Origin: Acephala macrosclerotiorum
Lineage: Eukaryota > Ascomycota > Leotiomycetes > Helotiales > Mollisiaceae
Length of the DNA stretch: 64,000 nucleotides
Assembly: GCA_014904845.1 (NCBI GenBank)
Contig: MU119364.1
Location: 60,809-124,808, forward strand
Direction: 5' to 3'
Position numbers and translations under genes: made by a program. Position 1 is the stretch's first letter. Each line of letters opens with the position of its first letter. Positions 1-10,838 of the stretch are shown here, one piece after another. The notes beneath the pieces were generated by a model. It did not search any database, had not been told where the DNA came from, and saw nothing but the letters and a program-made list of their open reading frames with translations.

Positions 1-59
1 CTCGCTACCCTCATCCCCTTAGTGCTCACCTCTCCCACGCCCCTCCCCCCAGTTCTAGA

Positions 60-1868
60 CCACAACTCTTCAACTCAACAGTACCATTCGTCCGACTGGG
101 TCACTACATAATTCGGTACCACGACCACATCACCGACGTCGACATCGCGAAACATGAAGCTGTGATTGAGAGCAAGTTGGGAGTCGGGTGTACAACGACT
201 TGTAATTTTAATTTGTTCAAAGCTTGTCATCTGGAGATAGATTTGGCGGGGCTGGCTGCTATTGATTCGCCTGTCGTACGTTTCCCCTCGTCTCGAAAAT
301 TGGAACTCGAATTAACAAAGATGGTAAAAGATACTATCCTACGAACTCGACTCCGTTTTCTCCATCTCGCCTCTCTCCCCTTCGACTGCCCCTCCAGCCG
401 TCCCACCAAATTTATCCTTCATCACCTCCGCAAAAAGCTTGACAACACAAGCAGGCGCACCCTGGAATTCGGGAAGGATAAGTCATAAGAAACCTAGGAT
501 CGGTAATTATGTGTATGATGCTGGTGCGTGTCAGGGGATGACCGTTTATGTCGTTGATACGGGGATCAGGGTTACGCATGTTGAGTTTTCAGGGGGAGTG
601 AATGGGGGACAGAGGGCAAGGTTGGGCGCTAATTTTGTTAATGCGAATCCGGTATGTTTCTTTCCGTTTGATGAATGGTGGTCCTGGGAAGGGATCGGAG
701 AAGAGGGCATTGAAGAGGAGGTTCGGAGTGGTGGGGCGGAGTGGGTTCCATTCGGAGTCGGATTCGGGGTCGGCGTACTTCGATGTGCAACAAATCAACA
801 GCAGAACATACTCTCTTCACCGAATAACACCGACAAACCTCTTCCAGCCAACAGATGACCACGAGCACGGGACACACTGCGCCGGCACGGCCGTAGGTTC
901 CACAGTAGGCCTATGTCACCAAGGCGAAGTGGTAGCAGCGAAAGTCCTCGGCAACACCAGATTCGGCTACAACACTTGAATCATAGCTGGTATCCAGTAG
1001 GCTGTTAACGATGCGTTATCGAATCCGAATATTACCAAGAAGGCTGTCATTAGTATTTCGATTGAAGGGGGATTTTCGCCTACGTTGAATGCTGCTGTTA
1101 CTGCGGCTATCGTTTGTCTCCCCTTTCCCACCCCTCGTTCTTCAATTTTCATTTTGGGTGAGGCTAACGCCTCGCAAAGGCAGCGGGTATCCCTGTTTCA
1201 GTAGCAGCTGGCAACAATGGTCAAGATTCGTCTTTGTTCTCGCTATCCTCGGTATTGAATGCTATGGGGCTGGGGCGACGGATATCTCGGATAACAAAGC
1301 AGGTTTCTCGAACTTTGGTAAGAAGATTAGTGTTTGGGCCCCAGGAGTGAATGTGTTGAGTGCGCTTAATACTTGTGATGGGTGTTATTATTGGTATTCG
1401 GGGACTAGTCAGGTGAGTTTTTGCTTCTTGTTTTGTTGATTTTCAAAGGAGTTTGGGGTGTGAAGGGATGAGAAAAGAGAGGAAGATTGTGAAGCGAGGA
1501 GTGCGGGGCAGATCTCCCTGAGCTCTACTCCTCAAGCGAGGGGGTAATTCTTCGAACAATTTGAGATCGCAAGCGACGATGAACTTCATCAAGAACGGCT
1601 CAACAAGAAATCAATCTTCCCGTAGAGAAGAAGAGCGATGCTGACATGATGTACATCTCACATTCTGACATGCATCTTTGGCCCTTGTTAACATGTAGTA
1701 GCAACTCCACACGTCGCTGCTCTAGTAGCATACCTCATGGTCCTAGATAGCTTGACTACGCCAAGTAAGATCTTGAACGAGATCAGGAGTATTGCGACGA
1801 GTAGAGTAATTGTTGGTGCGTTGGGCGGGGCGTCGAATAAGTTGGCTTATAATGGGAACGGAGCGTGA
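60..1868 (+). pseudogene. Decayed proteinase K-like subtilase (peptidase S8A) with I9 propeptide
   Basis: This is a relic of a secreted subtilisin-family serine protease. The I9 propeptide is readable from about 100 to 270 (YHDHITDVDIAKHEAVIESK). The catalytic Asp motif VVDTGI lies near 550, the His motif HEHGTHCAG near 860, the oxyanion-region motif VSVAAGNNG near 1200, and the C-terminal ATPHVAALVAYLM block near 1700, ending at TGA 1868. Lesions: the block after the His motif reads RFGYNT-stop-IIAGIQ-stop-AVNDA, so two stops interrupt a conserved stretch. The VNANP to DDHEHGTH join does not keep frame with the visible splice sites. The segment around the catalytic Ser reads SGTSQ, then an intron-like gap, then ATPHVAA. 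Several ordinary fungal introns separate the blocks. The assignment is firm; that the gene is dead is very likely. The 5' end may lie outside the window. Confidence 0.8.
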
Positions 1869-2780
1869 GTCGAGAGGTGAAGCGAGGCTATGAGTGAACG
1901 TATACTTTCAACGCGTGACAGACGATATGAGAAATAATAGACGTTGGAATAATTCAGAGGCATAATGAACCCGAATGATACTAGACTGCCTCTCCCTCTC
2001 CGTCTTCCCATTCCATTTCTAAAGCACTTTGGGGATTATAAACGAGCCTCTTCCACATCTTTCCACTTTAATACGCTCTAGCTGATGCTAGTACTTGATT
2101 TATATCCTCACATTTTCTCTCCATTTCTGCATCTAGAACTGCCGCAAGATTAGGATCAGCGTCCCAAAGAGACTGTAATTTGTCCCAGATCAAAATACAG
2201 ATGTAGCATCCAGCATCTCTCGAACTTAGGAGGTCTTTCGCATCCTCGCAAAGCAAGAAATAAGAGCTTTTGGCACCGAGTCGGTTCATTGCCAGAAAGA
2301 TCTTAGAACAACGATGAATGATGCATCCATAGCTTGAGAGGCCGTGAAGGATTCTGTATTAACAACATCTGATGAGATGGTATAACGAAGAGGAACTGGT
2401 GTCAAGGAAGAAGAAATGTTATTTGCATGAGACTTGGCTTTGGTTTGAAGCTGCTTTGCTCTCACCGAATATGTAGCTATTGATTCGTCCCAGGTGGTCC
2501 CGAAGCGCTCAACCTGGGCATGAGTTTAAGGGTCATTTCTTTAGCGCTGTCTCTCCTCGTCTGCCTAGTCAACTCATACGCGGACTACCTACGCGGAAGA
2601 CACGAGAACGATGCATTGACACTGTGTGATGAAAAGGTGCGAGGCTGCATTGACTTACGTTATTTTGTCACCCTTCACCGCCCGCAGCATCCCGAACCGT
2701 CAACCCCTCCAAAAATTCCCAAATCTTGTCCTTCTCCTTCTCCACCTCCTGAGCTTCCGCACTCTCCCCAAACCTGCACA
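1869..2780. other. Intergenic stretch with one weak minus-strand ORF
   Basis: No convincing gene. A 73-codon minus-strand frame at 2068-2289 has no recognisable motif and no supporting splice structure. The last 260 bases precede RMT2 and include an in-frame upstream extension of it. Confidence 0.4.
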
Positions 2781-4067
2781 ATGGACGATCCAACCTTTGA
2801 AACAGCAGGCATAGACCTCAATACCCAAACAATCCTCCTTCACGCCTCCAACCACGACTTCACCGCTCTAAAACCCCTTCTCCGAACCCCAGGAAACGCC
2901 TCAGTCCAAGACCCCGAAACAGGCTTCACTCCTCTCCACTCTGCCATTGCGTCTCTTCTCCCAGACTCACCCGAAGATGAACCTTCAGACGAGGATTTCG
3001 AGAAAGCGAAAAAGGTGGTAGAGGAGTTGTTTTTGAGCGGAGCGATATGGAACGACCTAGACAGCAATGGAGACACACCTGGTTGTTTGGCGTGGAAGCT
3101 GGGAGAAAAGGGGAGGGAGATATACGAGTTGTGTGTTAATGCTGGAGTGAGGGCGGAGATGCTGTTGGGGTTGATGGGTGGGTATGAGGAGCTTGGTTCT
3201 GAGGGTGATGAGGAAGATGAGGAAATACCGGATGCTGATGGAGATGTGTCTGCAGAAGCTGGAGAGGATGGGACGAACGGGACGAATGGCACACACGAAC
3301 ATGAGTTGGCGGTAGGGCCTGCTGAGGAAATGGAAGTAGTAAAGGAGAAGAAGGACGTCAATTCCGAGGACTACTTGAAGTCCGAACTTAAATTCGAAGA
3401 CGATAAATTACTGGATGAAGATGACAACGGTGTAATGATGGCTTGGGAAACAGACATAATGCGCAAATCCGTCGATCTCTTAATCCCAGATCTAAGACCA
3501 GGAGCCAGGATATTAAACATTGGGTTCGGAATGGGCATCATCGATCGAATGTTCCGGGACACGAAACCGAAGAGCCATCATATAATTGAAGCTCACCCTG
3601 CTGTACTGAAGAAATTAGCTGAGCCTGATTCGGATTTTGGGAGGAAGTGGGAAGAGAGTGCGCCAGAGGGGGGAAGCTGTAAAGTCCATGGGGGAAAATG
3701 GCAAGATATCTGCCCCAAACTCCTAGAAGAAGGAGAAGTCTTCGACGCGATATATTTCGATACCTTTGGAGAAGATTACAGCCAGCTGAAATTCTTTTTC
3801 ACGGAATGTGTACCGGGATTACTGGATGGAGAGGGGAGATTTGGGTTCTTCAATGGACTCGGGGCGGATAGGAGGGTTTGTTATGATGTTTATACTAGAG
3901 TAGCGGAATTGGATTTGTGTGATGCGGGGATGGATGTTGAGTGGACTGATGTTGGGGTTCCGGTCGAGGGGATGGAGAAGGAGGGTGAGGGTGAGTGGAA
4001 GGGAGTTAGGAGGAGGTATTGGACGCTGGACAAGTATCGGTTGCCGATTTGCACTTTCTTGGGCTGA
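2781..4067 (+). CDS. RMT2: Arginine N-methyltransferase 2 (type IV PRMT)
   Basis: Encodes a 428-residue S-adenosylmethionine-dependent enzyme. In yeast, Rmt2 methylates the delta-nitrogen of arginine in ribosomal protein L12. The N-terminal half carries ankyrin-like repeats (GFTPLHSAIAS, SNGDTPGCLAWKLG) and an acidic linker at about residues 135-185. The C-terminal half is a class I methyltransferase fold with the SAM-binding loop ILNIGFGMGIIDR followed by the acidic strand end HHIIEAHP. The ATG at 2781 starts MDDPTFETAGIDLN, which gives the usual length for the family. The same frame stays open upstream to 2520 and would add 87 residues beginning with a signal-like hydrophobic stretch. I treat that as 5' UTR, but it is noted separately. 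Intronless and intact. Confidence 0.92.
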   Translation: MDDPTFETAGIDLNTQTILLHASNHDFTALKPLLRTPGNASVQDPETGFTPLHSAIASLLPDSPEDEPSDEDFEKAKKVVEELFLSGAIWNDLDSNGDTPGCLAWKLGEKGREIYELCVNAGVRAEMLLGLMGGYEELGSEGDEEDEEIPDADGDVSAEAGEDGTNGTNGTHEHELAVGPAEEMEVVKEKKDVNSEDYLKSELKFEDDKLLDEDDNGVMMAWETDIMRKSVDLLIPDLRPGARILNIGFGMGIIDRMFRDTKPKSHHIIEAHPAVLKKLAEPDSDFGRKWEESAPEGGSCKVHGGKWQDICPKLLEEGEVFDAIYFDTFGEDYSQLKFFFTECVPGLLDGEGRFGFFNGLGADRRVCYDVYTRVAELDLCDAGMDVEWTDVGVPVEGMEKEGEGEWKGVRRRYWTLDKYRLPICTFLG

Positions 4068-4385
4068 GGTGAAAGGATGTCCGTCCGTTTCATGAAGATT
4101 GGTTGTGGACGCATGATTAGCTGATTTATGATACCCTGCATTACAAGGCGTTCAAAAGGGAAAGCAAAATTCTCTAGAAATCATAAATTAGAAGACTAGA
4201 CCGAAGTTACCACTACCTACGAAACGTGTTTACAAACGAGTGTCCAGTAGAAGCGGCTGTCATCTCCAGTCATTCCTTTTCTCTACCCATCACACCCATC
4301 GCCCATTCCTTTCCTTATACGTAGCATCGTAACCCGCAAATCCATGGCAAATCCATCCTCATAGGATTCTCCAAATAGAAGAAAT
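4068..4385. other. Convergent 3' intergenic region
   Basis: Lies between the tail-to-tail ends of RMT2 and the hexokinase gene. No ORF, repeat or RNA gene is seen; it probably holds the 3' UTRs and polyadenylation signals of both genes. Confidence 0.5.
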
Positions 4386-6342
4386 CTATTTGAAGTTCTC
4401 GGGATGAAGAATACCAGCCAGGTTACCCTCCTTGACACGCTTCAAGGTAAGAGCAGCAATCAAAGCAGCACCAACACCAGATCCATCCTCAGCAGCCAAG
4501 ATTTCAATCGGGTCTTCCTCCTTAGCGCTCTTCTTGGGAGCCCAGTCAAGAATCTCGCGCAGAGCTTGAGCACCACGTTGCTTGAAGTGGGGGTACTTGT
4601 TGAAGACTGATCCATCGGCTCCAACGTGGCAGGTCTCGTAGCCCTTCTTCTTGGAGATGGCTGCGACACCACAGGAAGAGAGGCGAGCGGCACGGGTGCC
4701 AATGAGTTCGGCGAGGCGGCGGATGAGCTCGAGCTCAGGGTGAGTAGTGGTAATGCCGAGCTTGTTCTGGAAGAGATCACCAGTTTCGGACAAATTCTCA
4801 AAGGGATCCTCTTCAACCAGAGAAAGGAAGGAAGAGTCAAGCGTATAAGCCTTTCGCAGCTTATCGATGTTCTGACCCTCGAAGATATGGACTTCCTTGT
4901 TATCGTGAAGATCAACGAGAACGAGACGGAACAGCTCTCCGAGATAGAGACCAGCGATCATCTTCTCGAAAGCTTGTTGGCCGGGACGAGGGGAGTCCTT
5001 GTCGATGATGATGTCGTAGGGGGTGCGGGGGAGGACCTTGTGTTCGTTGTCGAAGGCGCCCCATTCGCAGTTGATTGCCATTGGCGTGTCGGGTGGGAGG
5101 TTCATGTGGGCAAGCTTGGGGATTGACCCGCAATTCTCCATGTATGCTGCGTTACATCCGGTTCCGAAGATGCAGCCGATCTTTATCTTGGTGTCGGTGT
5201 AGGCAGAGGCGATCAGGGTACCGGTGGTGTCGTTGATCAAGGCAGTCAGCTTGATGGGCGCTCCCTGTCACGTGTTAGCAAGGTCGTACAGAGTGAGGAG
5301 AAATCAACACTAACTCGCTTAGCAATAGCAGCCTCGAACATGGGGACGACGTTCTTGCCCTCAACTCCATCAATGTCGAAACCCTTGGTCCATCGTTGCA
5401 GAACACCATGGTCTATGTAATCCTGAGTAGCGGGGTAGGAGAAGGTGAAACCAAGTGGAATGCTCTCCAACTTCTCGTCTGAATGGTGAGACTCAATGAA
5501 TTGTTGAAGACAGTCGGCAATGTACTCCCAAAGCTCCTCTGAAGTACCGGACTTCAGCTCCTCAGGCATGCGGTACTTGGATTGGATGATGTCGAATTCA
5601 GACTTCTGGTCAGTCAAGATAATCTCGCAAACTCGCAAGTTGGTGCCACCCATATCCAGAGCAAGAAATGTGCCGGTTTCATATCCAGTGGGGAAAGCCA
5701 TACACCATGTTGGATTCATGGGCTAGAGCTTGTCAGCATAGTGTTATCAGACTTCTTCAGAAGACTCACAATGCTTCCACCTTCAACGCTGAGACCTATA
5801 GTCAGTTAGTAGAATTCTCTTAGAAACGGCGTGATACATACCCTTCTCGAGTTCCTTGACGAAGTGATCAGTAATTGCCTTGAGCTTGGCTGTGTCGACC
5901 GTGAACATTTGCTCGAGCCTCGTGATCTCCTGCATCAAGTCCTTTGGTACATCGGCCATAGAGCCTACCATGGTTGTTAGTATACTTTCGGTCATTCAGC
6001 TGATAACATAAAGAAGGGCGAGTAGATTGGACATGAGGAATGCTGCACAGAGACAGAAGCCACAGCACGTGACAACGGTGTGATTTTGCAGTTTGCTTTT
6101 TCTGAATCTCATGATAAGGAAAATTGTGCAACACCAAGGACTGCTGTACAACCCAGAGTGAGGGAGATTTTGTCTGCCATTGCCCGTTAGACATTGAAGC
6201 CGAGGGGTGGTAAGACAAGACAACTCCGGAGCGCAGTGCGCCGATGACAGGACGGGCTGAGGAAAAGGGCATTCGTGCATGGGGTCGATTGACCTTCAAG
6301 GAGCTTTCTCTTGCGCCAATACTCTTGCTGTAGGCGGTGCAT
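4386..6342 (-). CDS. Hexokinase (five exons)
   Basis: ATP-dependent phosphorylation of glucose and other hexoses, the first step of glycolysis, in the cytosol. Exons on the complement: 6342-6294, 5964-5842, 5795-5770, 5722-5315, 5264-4386. Together 1485 nt, 494 residues, the standard fungal length. Motifs: LSVEGGSIPMNPTW, the phosphate-binding LALDMGGTNLRVC near residue 86, and the C-terminal ATP site AEDGSGVGAALIAAL. Splice sites are typical; the second exon is preceded by a perfect TACTAAC branch box and TAG. Exon 1 (MHRLQQEYWRKRKLLEG) is separated by a 329-nt intron with a weak GTCAAT donor. It is supported because it joins in phase to give G-SMADVPKD. An alternative start is ATG at 5969, within the inferred intron (MVGSMADVP). 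The catalytic core is intact. Confidence 0.93.
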
Positions 6343-7193
6343 GGTGTCGATAGTTCAGATCGTGGACATTGATGTGACGGATTTTTGTTGTAGATCGTCG
6401 TTAGAAATCCGCTCGATCTCCATTGCGGACTCCTTTTAACGACGAGGCTCTTGAGCGGAGTCACACAAAGCGGTAGGCGAGCTTCCAGCGTTCACTCGGA
6501 CATTGGAATCGTTTAATCTTCTTTCATCCCATCTCATCCCATCTCGTCTCATCTCAACTCAACAACGTCTCAACACGCAAGAATCCTGTGGGGAGAAAAG
6601 GAAACAGTAAAAGCTTGACTTTCCCTTCCGGCTTGGTGGTTTTCGCTACATGGTATTAGCTAGTGATTCCTTCGTAATGTGCTGCTGTATAATAATGCAA
6701 CAAAACGGTGGTGTAAATGTCCTAGAGGAGAAGAGGACTTACGGGGCCGAGTCCAACCATCTTTGCAACCGTTTAATTGACCCTTTGAACAATGATATAA
6801 TGTCTGTTCTCTCTTGGGAGAATGAGAAAGGCTTGCTTTCTCGAGGAGTGAGGTTTAAGGAATGAAGAAGAACGGTTGTTGAGATTGTGGCGCTCAAGAG
6901 AATTTTGATAATGGCGAGAGCTCGAGTTCATAGTTCATCGTCACAGCTCTAGTGAGGGGCTAGGAGGGGCTAACTCGCTTAGTCACCATCCTTGTCATCC
7001 CGAGCCTCCGATCACTGTCCTATTCTGGGCTTAGTACATAGTCACGTGTCGTTCCTCTCTGGACACCTTGCGTAAGCTTCAAGCTCGAGAACACGCTTCC
7101 TGAGCTTTGCACAACCACGTCGTCGCCAACTTTGCGAGGGATTTCTCTTGCAACCAATTCAATTCCCGGGCTAGACTGCCTGCTTTCTTCAAA
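6343..7193. promoter_or_regulatory. Divergent promoter region, hexokinase / OST1
   Basis: Shared upstream region of two divergent genes. It contains a pyrimidine-rich run of CATCCCATCT/CATCTCATCT units at about 6523-6560. A 71-codon frame at 6650-6865 has no family features and is not called. Confidence 0.45.
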
Positions 7194-8776
7194 ATGAGGT
7201 TATTGGCGACTTTCGGCGCCGTCCTCTCCTTGGCTTCGACAGCTATCTGCGCAGACAAGAGTAACTTAACAAAACCACTTACATCGCGACAAATCCTACC
7301 TGCGAACTTCAAACCACCACAAAATTTCAAGAACGTCAATCTTGTACATATTATCAACCTCGAAAAGAGCTACCCTAAGGAGTCGATAAACGTGATTATT
7401 GAGAATACGGCTAGCACTGCCCAGGATGAGTACTTCATCCCCTTCACATCTTCGCAGATGGAGACAATTGGAGGATTAGAAGTGAAGGATAGAAAAGATC
7501 CAGATACTGGATTGTTCGAAGTGGAAGCCGTTGAATTTGATACGGACAGGTATGTTGAATGCACGACGCCCAATGCAATTACCCAGCTAATTATCCACCA
7601 GTGATATTCAATTCTACCGCATTCGTCTCCCCACACCTCTCGCCCCCAAGGCTCAGCAGACGTTGGGCATCTCATACTCCTACCTCTCCGCCCTCGAGCC
7701 ACTTCCTAAGCATGTTGGACAACAAGAGAGCCAGTACTTGGTCTACACATTCTCAGCCTACTGCCCGTCGGCATATATCACCCTGAAGCAGAAGACCGAA
7801 GTCAAATTCCCTAGCACGAATGTTCCAGAATATACCATTGTCCCAGGAACCGCGGGAGAATCAGAGTCACCACAGAAGGCGGGCTCCAAATTTACATATG
7901 GGTCGTTTGGAGAGCTTCCAGCAGGTGCTGTCGAGCTAGTGAAGGTCCGATACGAGTTCACCAAGCCCGTTATCCACGTTTCGCGGTTGGAGAGGGACAT
8001 TGAAGTCAGCCACTGGGGAGGGAATGTCGCATTCGAGGACCGTTTCACCCTTCACAACCATGCTGCCAACCTCAGCAAGCAATTCAACCGTGTGGAGTGG
8101 GCTTCGCAACAATACTATAATCCACCTAGCACTGCTATAAAGGAACTCAAGTTCCCATTGAGAGTTGGAAGCACGGAGCCATACTTTACCGATGTCATTG
8201 GGAACGTCTCCACTTCAAGATTCCGAAGCAACAAGCGTGAAGCCAACCTCGAGATTAAGCCAAGATATCCTATCTTTGGAGGATGGAACTACCCTTTCCG
8301 CGTTGGATGGAACGCTGATCTCAAGAAGTTCCTGCGCAAGCTGAAGACTGGCAATGGCTACGTCTTGAACGTGCCATTCTTGGAGGGGCCAAAGCAGCCC
8401 GAGGGAGTTTCATACGAGCACATCGAGCTCCGCGTCATTCTTCCAGAAGGAGCCGAGTACGTTCCTCTCCCCTATATCCCAAATTCTGCTAACAATTCCC
8501 AGGAACGTGCAATACAGCACCACCGTCCCACTCGTCTCTGCCGAACACTCCCTCCACCGAACCTTCATGGACACAACCGGCCGCACGACTTTGACCCTCA
8601 CTGCGATCAACATTGTCGATGACTTCCGAGATCGCGAACTCATTGTCACATACGACTATCCTTTCCTAGCTGGCTTCAGAAAGCCATTGGTCATTTTCAC
8701 AGCCTTCGTTGGCGTTTTCTGCGCTGCGTGGGCAATTGGTGGGCTGGATACTGGTATTCATGGAAAGAAGAAATAA
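7194..8776 (+). CDS. OST1: Oligosaccharyltransferase subunit OST1 / ribophorin I
   Basis: Subunit of the ER oligosaccharyltransferase complex that transfers the dolichol-linked glycan to Asn-X-Ser/Thr in nascent chains. Exons 7194-7549, 7602-8456, 8503-8776; 1485 nt, 494 residues. It begins with a cleavable signal peptide (MRLLATFGAVLSLASTAICA). The lumenal part contains the ribophorin I blocks VSHWGGNVAFED and RYPIFGGWNYPFRVGWN, and ends in one membrane segment near residues 465-485 followed by a short lysine-rich tail (GKKK). Both introns are 46-52 nt with GTATGT and GTACGT donors and a CTAAC branch in the second. This is the single-TM form of Ost1, without lesions. Confidence 0.93.
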
Positions 8777-10004
8777 ATAGGTCCTGGGAGGTTACATGTA
8801 CAGTTATGTAGAATAAAAAGTTGGGTTTTTGGGCATACCACAATACATCTGCGGTTCATCAGTAACGTCTCGAGGTGTCGTTGGACGAATGATGGCGCAA
8901 GGATATGCAAGTCTTGCATTTTTTTCAGCAGACTCTTTGGCTACCGGTAGTCGAGCGGTGAGTGCTGCAGTTCTCTGCTCCTTGTTGGTTCTTGCTTGAT
9001 GTTCTAAGGTTTCCAAATGTGCGTTTTCCCAGCGAACAATCTTAGGCCACTTGTGATTGGACCTAACAGGGAAGGATTATGAGCATTCGTCAAGTGCATT
9101 ACTACCTTCGGCTCTAGATAGAGCAGTAATAATTGAGAAAACGTGTCGACAAGCAGGAAAGAGGGTGAATATAGACGTTGAGAACTCCTCCTGAGGACAA
9201 ATTTGAGAGAGGATTATCTGTCAGGGATCCCATGTGCAGCTTCTCAGAATGGGGGAGATCTTAGCGAATCTCTTGGCATGGCTCGAGCCGCTGACATCAC
9301 CGAAGCTCTTCCAAATGCTCGATGTGCTAGGATCAAGTCCACGTTTGCTATCTTGTTGGAGCTCGCACACAGCTGGACTGAGAGTTCTCAAAACTTCACG
9401 AAACTTCAATTCTTCATTCGTCAATTCGACAATTCCTGCCAGTCAAGTGAAATCAGGGTCATTTCAAGCTCTCGGACCATAGCAAGGCTTGCCCAGCTTA
9501 AGGCTACTAGCAATACGCCAAATGCAACACCTTTCCGAAAGTCTTATAGTGTGAGCACATAGTTGCTGTCCTCAGCCTATCGAATGAGTATATCTATAAA
9601 CGGCCTAGAACGGCAAAGCTTAGTCCCCTTATAGCTTCAAGATTCTCATTAGCCCTATCCCGAGCTGGCTTCATATTTTATGTCAAGAGATTCCAAAGGA
9701 ACGTTAAACTTGATGGCACACAATAAGAACGTAGGTGGCCCGTCTGCGCGGAGACGAAGTATTCCTTTCTTTTGGTCGGGACCGTATTCATCCTCACTTC
9801 TTCACTTTCCCATTTCGAGATCAAAAGGATCGTTGTTTTGTTGAGTGACTGATGTCGACTGCTCTCTTCCTGCCCATTTCTTGTTTACGGCCCTTCCTCC
9901 CGATCGATGAGCTGAGGAGCTCAGTGGTATCAAGATACAGCACTCCCTCCTTGCAGTCGTGACCCTCGCGGCCTCAAACATCCCTCTCATCTCAGAACGA
10001 GCCT
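8777..10004. other. Gene-free stretch
   Basis: Only short overlapping frames on both strands, none with motif or splice support (for example 9203-9562 and its mirror). Nothing identifiable was seen. Confidence 0.5.
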
Positions 10005-10838
10005 TTGCAACGAAATGCAACTACAAAACAGACAACCAAGAACGAACCTCCACCGGCGAATCGCGATAGCTTTGACTCGAAGTCAAGATATTTGAGGGAT
10101 TGGGAGTGGCTAAGTCATCAGGAATCAGATGGATCGTTTAGTGATCAGCTAAAGCTTGTCTTGAGAATTTGCACCGTACTCAAGGATTACAGTCAGAACC
10201 CACAGTTGAAGTTCAGGGTTCGAGATGAACTGATAATTAAAAGATAAGTTGCTTTTGCAGCAAGCAAGTCACGTTCTACTACCAAAACCAGGCAACTACG
10301 ATTTAAAATTCCTCCAGGAATGGCTTAACGACCCAAAAGCCGGCAATTTTCCCTCCTCGGCTCTGATAGCAACTGGACATCAGCCGCAGACCTTCTTTCC
10401 CTCCGCCGACGAGCAGAATCTGGCACATTCTCCAAATGGGTTTCTGAGAAACTTCTCCCTTACCACCATAACCTCGGCCGATTTATTCACAAGAAAACCC
10501 CAGATCAATACAATGAAGTCAAATACAAAGACTCCGCAGTTCTCAAAACAGTATCCATGATAGCTACCACTCTAGCTGCAATGCTCATCATCGCACCAGT
10601 AGCGATACTGTATAAGATTTCGTCGATGGAGGTGAGGTTGGAGGTGATGGCTGCGTTTATAGTGTTGTTCTCGTTGTGTATTACGAAATTGACGAATGCA
10701 AAGAGGGGCGAGGTTTTTGCTGCTACTGCTGCGTAAGTTTTCCTGAGAAAAGGAAAGGTGAGAGAAACTGATGTGAACTTGGTTTGCGGCTGTGCAGGTG
10801 ATTTTATTGAGGGGTCGAATGTTTAGATTATATTCTCA
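10005..10838 (+). pseudogene. Frameshifted DUF6594-family membrane protein
   Basis: DUF6594 proteins are fungal proteins of unknown function with a helical N-terminal part and C-terminal membrane helices. The pieces are readable in order: LRDWEWLSHQ and LVLRICTVLKDY (10080-10190), LLLQQASHVLLPKPGNYDL and FLQEWLNDPKAGNFP (about 10250-10350), then DSNWTSAADLLSL, the hydrophobic run LAAMLIIAPVAILYKI, and the family ending TNAKRGEVFAATAA (10362-10732). The second and third blocks are in different frames: one base is missing in the CCC run at about 10348-10352, where family logic expects GNFPLLG. The first and second blocks are also in different frames, around 10230. The last exon (AVQV-like) follows a GTAAGT donor but has no clean acceptor. 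Probably a dead gene. Confidence 0.6.
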
